This document shows, piece by piece, positions 8,417 through 15,400 of a DNA stretch of 64,000 nt. Source of the DNA: Dactylosporangium vinaceum (lineage in GTDB: Bacteria > Actinomycetota > Actinomycetes > Mycobacteriales > Micromonosporaceae); contig NZ_CP061913.1 of assembly GCF_019904175.1 (NCBI RefSeq), positions 8,928,001 through 8,992,000 of the forward strand. Direction: 5' to 3'. Each line of letters starts with the position of its first letter. Within the stretch, counting starts at the first letter, position 1. The notes under the pieces are model-generated. The model made no database searches. It worked only from the letters and a program-made list of their open reading frames with translations, and was not told the DNA's origin. The position numbers and the translations under genes were made by a program.

Positions 8417-8769
8417 GGAAACTGTCACTGGCCGACCTGCCCGACGGGGGTACCCCGGCCACGCTCGCCGCCATCGGCCAGGGCTGGGGCCCGGTCCAGC
8501 GCGGCGGGATCAGCCGCTACGACGCGCCCGGACACCGGACCCACCCGGAGTCGGACGTGCACGTCCACGACGTGCCGGAGATCTTCACCATCGTCCAGGG
8601 CGCCGGGGTGCTGGAGCTCAACGGCGTGGCCGAGACCCGGTTCGCCGCGGGCGACCTGCTCATCATCGAGCCCGGCGAGAACCACCACCTCGTCAGCGAC
8701 GGCGACGTGCCCCTCGTCTTCACCTGGATGCACCTCTCACCGGTTGACGCGGGATCGACATCGGTCTAG
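8413..8769 (+). CDS. Small single-domain cupin
   Basis: 118-residue cupin. Motif 1 is visible as HVHDVPEIFTIVQG (two His and a Glu as metal ligands), and motif 2 as GDLLIIEPGENHHLV. Small cupins in uronate operons are often sugar-binding or isomerase-like proteins (for example KdgF-type, which linearise unsaturated uronates). That role would suit pectin use but is inference. It is the last gene of the operon and overlaps the preceding oxidoreductase by ATGA. Its stop codon overlaps the predicted -10 box of the pectate lyase promoter. Confidence 0.82.
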   Translation: MRKLSLADLPDGGTPATLAAIGQGWGPVQRGGISRYDAPGHRTHPESDVHVHDVPEIFTIVQGAGVLELNGVAETRFAAGDLLIIEPGENHHLVSDGDVPLVFTWMHLSPVDAGSTSV

Positions 8770-8812
8770 CTTGAGCGCTGAGGAAACCGCTTTCCTAAGG
8801 CGGTTCCTCAGC
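8744..8812 (+). promoter_or_regulatory. Pectate lyase promoter with LacI-type operator and hairpin
   Basis: TTGACG (8744-8749), 17 bp, TAGCTT (8767-8772) forms a plausible promoter. Just after it, AGGAAACCGCTTTCCT (8781-8796) is a LacI-type palindrome with a central CG. The same bases form the left arm of a hairpin (8777-8790 with 8800-8812, one bulged A), which may end the upstream operon or fold in the lyase mRNA leader. The half-site differs from the GCAAA sites at 1986 and 2072, so a different regulator is likely. Confidence 0.55.
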
Positions 8813-8886
8813 CCCTCGCATCGCGGCCGACCCGCCCAGTCCGAGCCGCACACCCCATGCGTCACGTCTCCCTGACCGGAGGAAGC

Positions 8887-10287
8887 ATGGAAGCCCAACC
8901 CAGGCGGCGCCGATGGCCGATCGTGGCCGGTGGCGTCGCCGCGTTCACGGCCGTGGCCGCGGCCGCCGCACAGCTCGCGTTCGCGGCCACACTGTTCAGC
9001 GACAACTTCGAGGACGGCGACACCGGCGGCTGGTCGAAGTCCGGCGGCACGTGGGCCGTCGTCTCCGACGGCTCCAAGGTGCTGAGCCAGAGCAGCTCGG
9101 GCAGCGAGAACGCCCGGGAGTTCGCCGGCGACGCGGGCTGGACGAACTACACCGTCTCGGCCCGCGTCAAGCCGGCCTCGATCGGCAGCGGCGGCCACGC
9201 CGCCCTGCTGGCCCGCGCCTCCAGCTCCACGACGTTCTACCGGCTCGCGCTGCTGTCCGGCAGCGTCCAGCTGCAGGCCGTCAACAGCGGCTCGGTCACC
9301 GTGCTCGGGCAGGTCTCGCGCACGGTGAGCACCGGCACCTGGTACACCCTGTCGCTGTCCGTCTCCGGCAGCACCATCGCCGGCTCGGTCGACGGCACCT
9401 CGGTCGGCTCCGCGACGAACTCGTCGGTCGCCAAGGGCCGCATCGGCGTGCAGACCGTCTATGCGGCCGCGGCGTTCGACGACGTCACCGTCAGCGACAC
9501 GGCCGGCCCGACCCCGACCACCACGGGCCCGGGCTCCACGGCGAGCCCCACCAAGTCCCCGACCCCGACCCCGACGCCGACGCCCACCGGCACCGGCGGC
9601 GGTGGCAGCACCCCGACCGGCGCGTGGCCCACGTCCACCGGCTCGGTCACGGTCAGCGGCACGATCTCCGTCAGCGGCACGCTCGACGGTGGGCTGAAGC
9701 GGTACTGCTGCATCGGCGACGGCGGCCAGAGCGAGTCGCAGGACCCGATGTTCGAGCTGGCCGACGGCGCGACGCTGAAGAACGTCATCATCGGCTCGCC
9801 CGCCGGTGACGGCGTGCACTGCCTGGGTCGCTGCACCATCCAGAACGTCTGGTGGGAGGACGTCGGCGAGGACGCGGCCACGTTCCTGGGCACCAGCGGC
9901 GGTGACTCCTACGTCATCGGCGGCGGCGCGCGGTCCGCGACCGACAAGGTGTTCCAGCACAACGGCAACGGGACCGTGCACATCAGCGACTTCTACGCCA
10001 GCGGCATCGGCAAGCTGTACCGCGGCTGCGGCAACTGCACCAACCACTACGAGCGCCACGTCGTGGTCGACAACGTGCTGCTGGTGAGCACGAAGTACGT
10101 GGTGGGCATCAACACCAACTGGGGCGACACCGCCACGCTGACCCGGGTCGTGGTCCAGAGCTCGTCGGGCATCCACATCTGCGCCGAGTACACGGGCGTG
10201 GCCAAGGGCAGCGAGCCCAAGTACCTCGGTGACGGCCAGGGCGACGGGCACTGCAACTTCAGCGCGTCGGACATCACCTACAAGTAA
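8887..10287 (+). CDS. Secreted pectate lyase (PL3) with N-terminal lectin-like domain
   Basis: 466-residue exported enzyme that would cleave de-esterified pectin by beta-elimination. A signal peptide (RRRR, hydrophobic core, AFA-ATL cleavage) is followed by a concanavalin-like beta-sandwich (about residues 35-205, FSDNFEDGDTGGW), a Thr/Pro linker (about 210-240) and a C-terminal PL3 domain (FELADGATLKNVIIG, IQNVWWEDVGEDAATF, KVFQHNG, RGCGNC). Start ATG 8887 has GGAGG 4 bases upstream; ATG 8857 has no ribosome site. The oligogalacturonides it makes could feed the upstream uronate operon. A strong hairpin follows the stop. Confidence 0.9.
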   Translation: MEAQPRRRRWPIVAGGVAAFTAVAAAAAQLAFAATLFSDNFEDGDTGGWSKSGGTWAVVSDGSKVLSQSSSGSENAREFAGDAGWTNYTVSARVKPASIGSGGHAALLARASSSTTFYRLALLSGSVQLQAVNSGSVTVLGQVSRTVSTGTWYTLSLSVSGSTIAGSVDGTSVGSATNSSVAKGRIGVQTVYAAAAFDDVTVSDTAGPTPTTTGPGSTASPTKSPTPTPTPTPTGTGGGGSTPTGAWPTSTGSVTVSGTISVSGTLDGGLKRYCCIGDGGQSESQDPMFELADGATLKNVIIGSPAGDGVHCLGRCTIQNVWWEDVGEDAATFLGTSGGDSYVIGGGARSATDKVFQHNGNGTVHISDFYASGIGKLYRGCGNCTNHYERHVVVDNVLLVSTKYVVGINTNWGDTATLTRVVVQSSSGIHICAEYTGVAKGSEPKYLGDGQGDGHCNFSASDITYK

Positions 10288-10297
10288 CAACGTGCAG

Positions 10298-10326
10298 CCG
10301 CGGCACCCGGGGTCCGGGTGCCGCGG
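10298..10326. terminator. Transcription terminator hairpin
   Basis: Perfect 13-bp stem (CCGCGGCACCCGG with its complement) and a 3-base GGT loop, 10 bp after the pectate lyase stop. No U-run follows, as is common in high-GC actinobacteria. Confidence 0.75.
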
Positions 10327-10342
10327 TCTAGCATCGACGGCC

Positions 10343-10528
10343 ATGGACCCGACGACGACGCCGACGCTCGACTACAACGACCCCGCGGTGAAGGCGGGCG
10401 AGCTCGCCGGACGGCTGCTGCCCGCGTGCTGCTGCTTCATCGTCATCGTCGTGCTCATCGCCGTCCTGGTGATCCTGCTGCGCCGGCGCAAGGACCGCGA
10501 GCAGCGCCGGCAGATGGGCCACCACTGA
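10343..10528 (+). CDS. Small single-pass membrane protein
   Basis: 61 residues: a short acidic N-terminus (MDPTTTPTLDYNDP), one hydrophobic helix containing CCC (about residues 28-47), then a basic tail (RRRKDREQRR). This predicts a small inner-membrane protein with the basic end inside. No ribosome site precedes ATG 10343, but TAGCAT (10329-10334) lies 8 bases upstream, so it may be leaderless. It is not recognised as a named family. It sits between the lyase terminator and the RNA-repair gene. Confidence 0.6.
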   Translation: MDPTTTPTLDYNDPAVKAGELAGRLLPACCCFIVIVVLIAVLVILLRRRKDREQRRQMGHH

Positions 10529-10572
10529 GAAATCGGTCGCCCCGCGCCGCCGGCCGGGCCTAACCTCGCCTG

Positions 10573-13017
10573 ATGAGACCCGTGCAGGACGTCGTCTCGC
10601 GGATCCGCTACGACGCCGCCCTCGACGCCGCGCGGTTCCGCGTCGGCTACGAGGACCGCGGCGCCGGCATCCGCGAGACGCCCCTGCTCGCCTTCGTCAG
10701 CGGCGGTGACGTGCCGTGGCACCGGGTCCGCTACGTCAAGGCCGGCACCGTCACCGTCTGGGACCGCCAGTCCCGCACCGACCTCGTCTTCGGCCCCGGC
10801 GCCGCCGACCTGGCCGCGCTGTCGGCCGCCCCGGCCGCACCGGTGGCGAAGGCGCCGAAGCGGTCGGTGGCCGCGTTCGCCGCGGCCGAGTGCCTGCGCT
10901 TCACCGGCGACTGGGCGCCGGCCGGCCCGCCCGCCGCCGTGCACGTGGACGCGCTGCAGGTGGCGACGTTCAACGTGCTCTGCGACGCCTACGACCGGGA
11001 GCTCACCTACCCCGAGCGCCGGGTCGCCGCCTGCCTCGAGCTCCTGGAGGGCCTCGACGCCGACGTCGTCGCGCTGCACGAGGTGACGCACGACCTGTGG
11101 GCCGCGCTGCTGGCCGCGCCGTGGGTGCGCGGCACCTACTGCGTGTCCGCGGGCCCCGACGCGGGTGTCGGCTACGGCACCGCACTGCTGTCGCGGTGGC
11201 CCGTCGCGCTCGAGGTGCAGCGGCTCTCGACGTACAAACAGCTCGTCCTGGGCTTGTTGCCGGTCAACGGGAGCACCGTGGGCTTCGTCGCCGCCCACCT
11301 CACCAGCGACCACACGGAGGGTGCCGAGCAGCGCCGCGAGCACCAGCTGCGGGTCATCGACGAGCGCCTCTCCCGCGGCGACGTGGACGCGGCGGTCGTG
11401 CTCACCGACCTGAACGCGGGCGACGACGCGGCGCCCGCGGTCCCCGGCTACGTCGACGCGTGGCGCGCCGTGCACCCGCACGACGCCGGCTTCACCTTCG
11501 ACCCGGCCGTGAACCCGCTGGCCGCCATCGCCTCCCGCACCGGCCGCGCCGCCCGCCTCGACCGCATCCTCGTGCGCGGCCCGCTCACCCCGGTCGTCGT
11601 GGAGCGCTTCGCCGACCGCCCGTTCGCCGTCGACGCGGGCGTCCCGCACTACGCCTCCGACCACTTCGGCGTGACCGCCCTGCTGCAGCCGGCCCGGGAG
11701 ACCGTGGACGCCGCGGCCGTGCCCACCTCGGCGCTGGTGATCCGCCCGCCCGCTCACCTGTGGGACCGGATCCAGGCGATCCGCGCGGCCCACGACCCCG
11801 CGTACCGCCGCTGGATGCCGCACATCAACCTCATCTACGGCTTCGTCCCCGAGACCTCGTTCGACGCCGCCGCCCGCGTGGTGGCCGCCGCCGTCGAGGG
11901 CGCGGGGGCGTTCACCGTCCGCCTGACCCGCCTCAACCGCTTCGACAATCGCGGCTCGACAACGGTCTGGGCCCAGCCGGAGACCACACCGCCGGATGCA
12001 CTCCAGCGCCTGCAGTCGGCTCTGCAGGCCAGATTCCCCGGGTGTACCGCCGGTGCGTTCACCCCGCACCTGACGCTCGCCAAGCTCACCCGCGATGTCG
12101 AGGCGACCTACGCTTCCCTGCAGCGCTCGTGGACGCCCCTCGAGTTCACGGTGACCGCCGTGGACCTGATCAGCCGCCGCGCCGACCTCCCCTTCGCGGT
12201 CCGCCGCACCGTAGCGCTGACCAACGGCCACACCGCCGCCCGCGACCTGGTCACCGCCGCCTGCCTGGCCCTGGTCCCCGGTTCGCGGGTCCACGTGGTG
12301 GGCTCCGTCCGCCTGGGCGTCTTCGGCCCCTCGACCGACCTCGACCTGGTCTGGGAGGGCCCGGCCGGCAACCCGCTGCCCGCCCTGGCCAACGCCCTGG
12401 CCGGCCGGCTCGCCGGCACCGTGGTCCCGGTGGTCCGCGCGGAGGTGGCCGGCGTGGCCGTGGACATCCAGTACGCCACCGACGACGAGCCGGGCCGCCG
12501 CGCGATGGCCGCCGTCCACGACGCCGACGCGTTGCTGGAGGGCCTGGACCCGGCCGCCTTCCGAGCCCTGCTCACCGAGGTCCGCCGATGGTCCCGCGAA
12601 CGCGAACTGGACGGCGCCGCCTGGGGCCTGGTGGGCGGCTTCACGTGGGCCGTGCTGGTCGCGGAGGCCCTCCACCGCCACGCGACCGATCTGCCGGGCT
12701 TCCTGCACCACTGCGCCACCCACCCCCGCCGCCCCCGCACCGGCGACCGCCACGCGTACTGGCCCGTCTACTCCCCCACCCAGCCGGCCGTGAACACCAC
12801 CCGCACCATGACCCGCTCGACCGCCGCCGTGGTGACGGCCGCCCTGACCGACGGCGCCCTGCCCGCCCCGTGGACCCACGACCGCCTCGAGACCCTTCCC
12901 GCCGACGACGACCTGGACGGCAGGGTCCTGGGCCGGATCCTGGCCCTGGAGGCGTCAGGGGCGACAGTGCGCCCCTATCCGCGGCGCCGCCGGCTCGGCA
13001 TCGACGGCGGCGGGTAG
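10573..13017 (+). CDS. Four-domain RNA end-processing/repair protein
   Basis: 814 residues, read as four domains. (1) About 5-65: MJ1316/DUF504 domain (RIRYD..., YEDRG, ETPLLAF, VPWHRVRYVK), proposed in the literature to recognise RNA cyclic-phosphate ends. (2) About 125-375: endonuclease/exonuclease/phosphatase fold (VATFNVLCDAYDR, ALHEV, LTDLNAGDD, SDHFGV). (3) About 385-545: 2H phosphoesterase of the 2'-5' RNA ligase type, with HxN at PHINLIYGF and HLT at TPHLTLAKL. (4) About 555-770: polymerase-beta-type nucleotidyltransferase (GSVRLGVFGPSTDLDLVW) with a poly(A)-polymerase-like central part (PVYSPTQPAVNTTRTM). Such a protein could sense, trim and re-extend damaged RNA ends. The start has no Shine-Dalgarno; TAACCT six bases upstream suggests a leaderless mRNA. 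Confidence 0.8.
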   Translation: MRPVQDVVSRIRYDAALDAARFRVGYEDRGAGIRETPLLAFVSGGDVPWHRVRYVKAGTVTVWDRQSRTDLVFGPGAADLAALSAAPAAPVAKAPKRSVAAFAAAECLRFTGDWAPAGPPAAVHVDALQVATFNVLCDAYDRELTYPERRVAACLELLEGLDADVVALHEVTHDLWAALLAAPWVRGTYCVSAGPDAGVGYGTALLSRWPVALEVQRLSTYKQLVLGLLPVNGSTVGFVAAHLTSDHTEGAEQRREHQLRVIDERLSRGDVDAAVVLTDLNAGDDAAPAVPGYVDAWRAVHPHDAGFTFDPAVNPLAAIASRTGRAARLDRILVRGPLTPVVVERFADRPFAVDAGVPHYASDHFGVTALLQPARETVDAAAVPTSALVIRPPAHLWDRIQAIRAAHDPAYRRWMPHINLIYGFVPETSFDAAARVVAAAVEGAGAFTVRLTRLNRFDNRGSTTVWAQPETTPPDALQRLQSALQARFPGCTAGAFTPHLTLAKLTRDVEATYASLQRSWTPLEFTVTAVDLISRRADLPFAVRRTVALTNGHTAARDLVTAACLALVPGSRVHVVGSVRLGVFGPSTDLDLVWEGPAGNPLPALANALAGRLAGTVVPVVRAEVAGVAVDIQYATDDEPGRRAMAAVHDADALLEGLDPAAFRALLTEVRRWSRERELDGAAWGLVGGFTWAVLVAEALHRHATDLPGFLHHCATHPRRPRTGDRHAYWPVYSPTQPAVNTTRTMTRSTAAVVTAALTDGALPAPWTHDRLETLPADDDLDGRVLGRILALEASGATVRPYPRRRRLGIDGGG

Positions 13018-13033
13018 ACGCTCGCGGCCCCGG

Positions 13034-13507
13034 TCAGGCTCGTTCGGCGCCGGCGGGCCAGATGACCTTCAGGGGGAGGTCGGCCTCGCGGGCCTGGGTC
13101 ACGACGTCGGCGGTGCCGCCCGGGGTGCCGTGGTCGTGGCCGTCCCAGACGGCCAGGAGGCGGTCGACGCGGGAGAGCATGATGCGGTTCGCGGCCACGT
13201 AGGCGCGGCGGCCGGCTCGGCGTTCGCCCGTCGGGACCACGCGGCTGGCGCGGGACAGGAGGGTGTCGTAGTCGTCGCGCCGGTCCAGGGGTACCACGCG
13301 GCGGTAGTCGGGGGCCGGGAGGATGACCTCGTAGGCGCCGCCGACCTCGTTGACCGCGTGCGCGAAGAGCTGGTCGGCGCCGTGGGCCAGGCAGGTCACG
13401 CCGATGAGGCCGGGGCCGGCGGTCAGCAGCTCGGCGACCAGGGCGGAGTAGATGGCGGCCGCGGTGCCGTTGGTGAGGTTTGTGTGGCCCGTAATGCCGA
13501 CTCGCAT
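13034..13507 (-). CDS. SLOG-fold nucleotide-sensor-like protein
   Basis: 157 residues with a Rossmann-like SLOG/DprA-type core: MRVGITGHTNL at the start, GVTCLAHGADQLFA in the middle (the Gly/Ala-rich ligand loop), and DRLLAVWDGHDHGTPGGTADVV near the end. SLOG proteins are proposed to bind nucleotide or ADP-ribose-type signals and are common in conflict and signalling operons. ATG 13507 has GGGGGG 6 bases upstream. It lies 27 bp after the RCK-RyR gene on the same strand, so the two are almost certainly one operon. Confidence 0.72.
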   Translation of the reverse strand: MRVGITGHTNLTNGTAAAIYSALVAELLTAGPGLIGVTCLAHGADQLFAHAVNEVGGAYEVILPAPDYRRVVPLDRRDDYDTLLSRASRVVPTGERRAGRRAYVAANRIMLSRVDRLLAVWDGHDHGTPGGTADVVTQAREADLPLKVIWPAGAERA

Positions 13508-13534
13508 GGCGGTCCCCCCAATGGTCAGCCGGTC

Positions 13535-15271
13535 TCAGCCGGTCGCAGCCCGGATCGGTTCGTGCAGGCGGACGATGGTGAAGCCCTCGTCGGCCAGCAT
13601 TTCGGTCATGTAGCGCACAGCGTCGCGGGCCTTCTCGCGGCCGGGCTCGGGCAGATCCTGCCACGCCACGAGGTCCGGGTGGCGGCGGTGGCGGTCGTCG
13701 CGGTCGGTGTCGTGTCTCCAGCCGCGGCTGCGGCGCTCGTCGCACCAGCGGCGGTGTTCGAGCTCGGCGAGCTGCTCCAGCTCCCGCTCGGTGATCAGGC
13801 CGTCCTCGCCGTTGCGCACGGCGATCACGCAGCCGATCGCGTGCATCTTGGCCGCGATGCCCTGGACCTGGGCCCGGTTGGCGTTGCGCATCGACTCCGA
13901 CAGCTGCGACCAGCCCACGGCGCTCGTCGGGCTGGCGGTGCCGTGGGTCGTTTCGAGGTACCGCTGATGGAAGCGCATGGCGAGGCGCTCGGTGAGGTCC
14001 TCGGCGATCAGGTGGGCGTCACACGCCCGGGTGATGATCGGATACACCCGCAGCTTGCGGTCGACCTCGTCCAGGAGGTCGTTGTGCTCGCCGCCGTGGA
14101 AGGCGTCGGCGAGGGCGGTGGCCCGGTAGGTGCAGACGAAGACGGCGTCGCTGACCGCCTGCCACAGCTCGGTGCTCTCCAGGGCCAGGTCGAGCATCCG
14201 CTCCTCGTCGCGGTGGCACAGGTAGATGCGGTCGTAGCGGGCCGGGCGGGTGATCCGGGGCAGCCAGGTGTCGAGCAGCTCGTTGTGGGCGCGGATGTGG
14301 CAGACGGAGTCGAGGAACGGGAAGCGGGCCAGGAGCGTGGCCAGGGTGCGGCCGGCGTCGGTGCCGATGAGGTCGATCTCCAGCTGGTCCCGGCGGCCGC
14401 CGGTGGCGCGCCAGTAGCGGGCGCTCTCGACGAGCAGGACGCGCGGGAAGGAGTTGTCGCCGGAGATGAGCAGGCGCACGGGCGGGCCGCCGGGGGCGGG
14501 CCGGCGCAGCGGGTTGAGGCGGTAGAGGGTGCGGGCGGCGACGTCGTCGACGTGGAAGTAGTCGAGCCGGAAGCGGTTGGAGCCGGCCGCGCCCAGGCGG
14601 CGGGCCTGCAGCAGGTGACAGGTCTGCTGCCGGTTGAGCTGGACGTAGATCCACGGCGGGGAGCGCAGCAGCTGCAGGTCGGTGCCGGCGGCGACCGACA
14701 CGGCGTGGTTGAACTGGTCGTCGTCGCCGCAGATGTAGAGGTACCGGGCGCGGCGCAGGCCCGCGGAGCGCAGGACCTCGGGCGAGCGGGCGTCGCCGGA
14801 GACGCCGAGGAGCCGGCGGTGGCGCAGCTCGAACGCGCGGATCGGCGTGGAGCGCACGACCACGACCCGCTCGCCGCCGGCGAACAGCTGCTCGGCCAGG
14901 GCCTTGGCGAACGGGGTGTCGCCGCAGACCACGGCGTGCCGGCGGGCGGTGCGGGAGCGCAGCTTGCGCAGCTCGCCGGCGAGCAGGAGACGGCCGGTCT
15001 CGACGACCGTGCCCACGGTGAACAGCGGGGCGAGGAAGCGCGCGTACTGCAGCTCCGGCGGCAGCGGGCCGCTCGGGTCCTGCAGCGGGTCGGAGCCGAG
15101 CACGAACAGCTGCAGCGTGTAGTACCAGGTGTCGAACCAGTCGCGGCCCGGGTCGAGGAACTTTCGCATGCCGATCAGGCCGAGGATCAGCGCGACGACA
15201 CCGACGATCCCGAAGACGGCCAGCAGCATGCTGGCGCCCGCCCGGCCGCCGCCCCGCTCGGGCCCCGCCAC
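13535..15271 (-). CDS. 2TM-RCK-RyR channel-like membrane protein
   Basis: 578 residues. Two hydrophobic helices lie near the N-terminus (about 15-35 and 75-95) with an intervening WYYTLQLFVLGSDPL segment but no classical K+ filter. A TrkA/RCK Rossmann domain starts near residue 108 (HAVVCGDTPFAKALAEQL), with a second nucleotide-fold-like segment after about 245. The C-terminus holds an RyR domain (about 505-560: LEHRRWCDERRSRGW, PDLVAWQDLP, KARDAVRYM). Start GTG 15271 has GGAGG 6 bases upstream. RyR-RCK proteins paired with SLOG partners have been proposed as nucleotide-gated effectors; this remains inference. It diverges from the FxsT-like gene. Confidence 0.72.
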   Translation of the reverse strand: MAGPERGGGRAGASMLLAVFGIVGVVALILGLIGMRKFLDPGRDWFDTWYYTLQLFVLGSDPLQDPSGPLPPELQYARFLAPLFTVGTVVETGRLLLAGELRKLRSRTARRHAVVCGDTPFAKALAEQLFAGGERVVVVRSTPIRAFELRHRRLLGVSGDARSPEVLRSAGLRRARYLYICGDDDQFNHAVSVAAGTDLQLLRSPPWIYVQLNRQQTCHLLQARRLGAAGSNRFRLDYFHVDDVAARTLYRLNPLRRPAPGGPPVRLLISGDNSFPRVLLVESARYWRATGGRRDQLEIDLIGTDAGRTLATLLARFPFLDSVCHIRAHNELLDTWLPRITRPARYDRIYLCHRDEERMLDLALESTELWQAVSDAVFVCTYRATALADAFHGGEHNDLLDEVDRKLRVYPIITRACDAHLIAEDLTERLAMRFHQRYLETTHGTASPTSAVGWSQLSESMRNANRAQVQGIAAKMHAIGCVIAVRNGEDGLITERELEQLAELEHRRWCDERRSRGWRHDTDRDDRHRRHPDLVAWQDLPEPGREKARDAVRYMTEMLADEGFTIVRLHEPIRAATG

Positions 15272-15289
15272 CGCACACCTCCGAAATGA

Positions 15290-15318
15290 TTGACCGGATC
15301 TCCAGTGTGCGGTAATCG
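15290..15318 (+). promoter_or_regulatory. Candidate promoter for the FxsT-like gene
   Basis: TTGACC (15290-15295), 17 bp, TAATCG (15313-15318) in the 129-bp divergent space between the RCK-RyR and FxsT-like genes. The -10 box is weak. A leader of about 75 bases would precede GTG 15401. Confidence 0.3.
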
Positions 15319-15400
15319 GAGCGTCACTGACAGATCCCGATGCGTGAGGATTTCGCGTGAATGTTTTGGCGGCGGCCGGGATATCGGGGACGATCGACGG

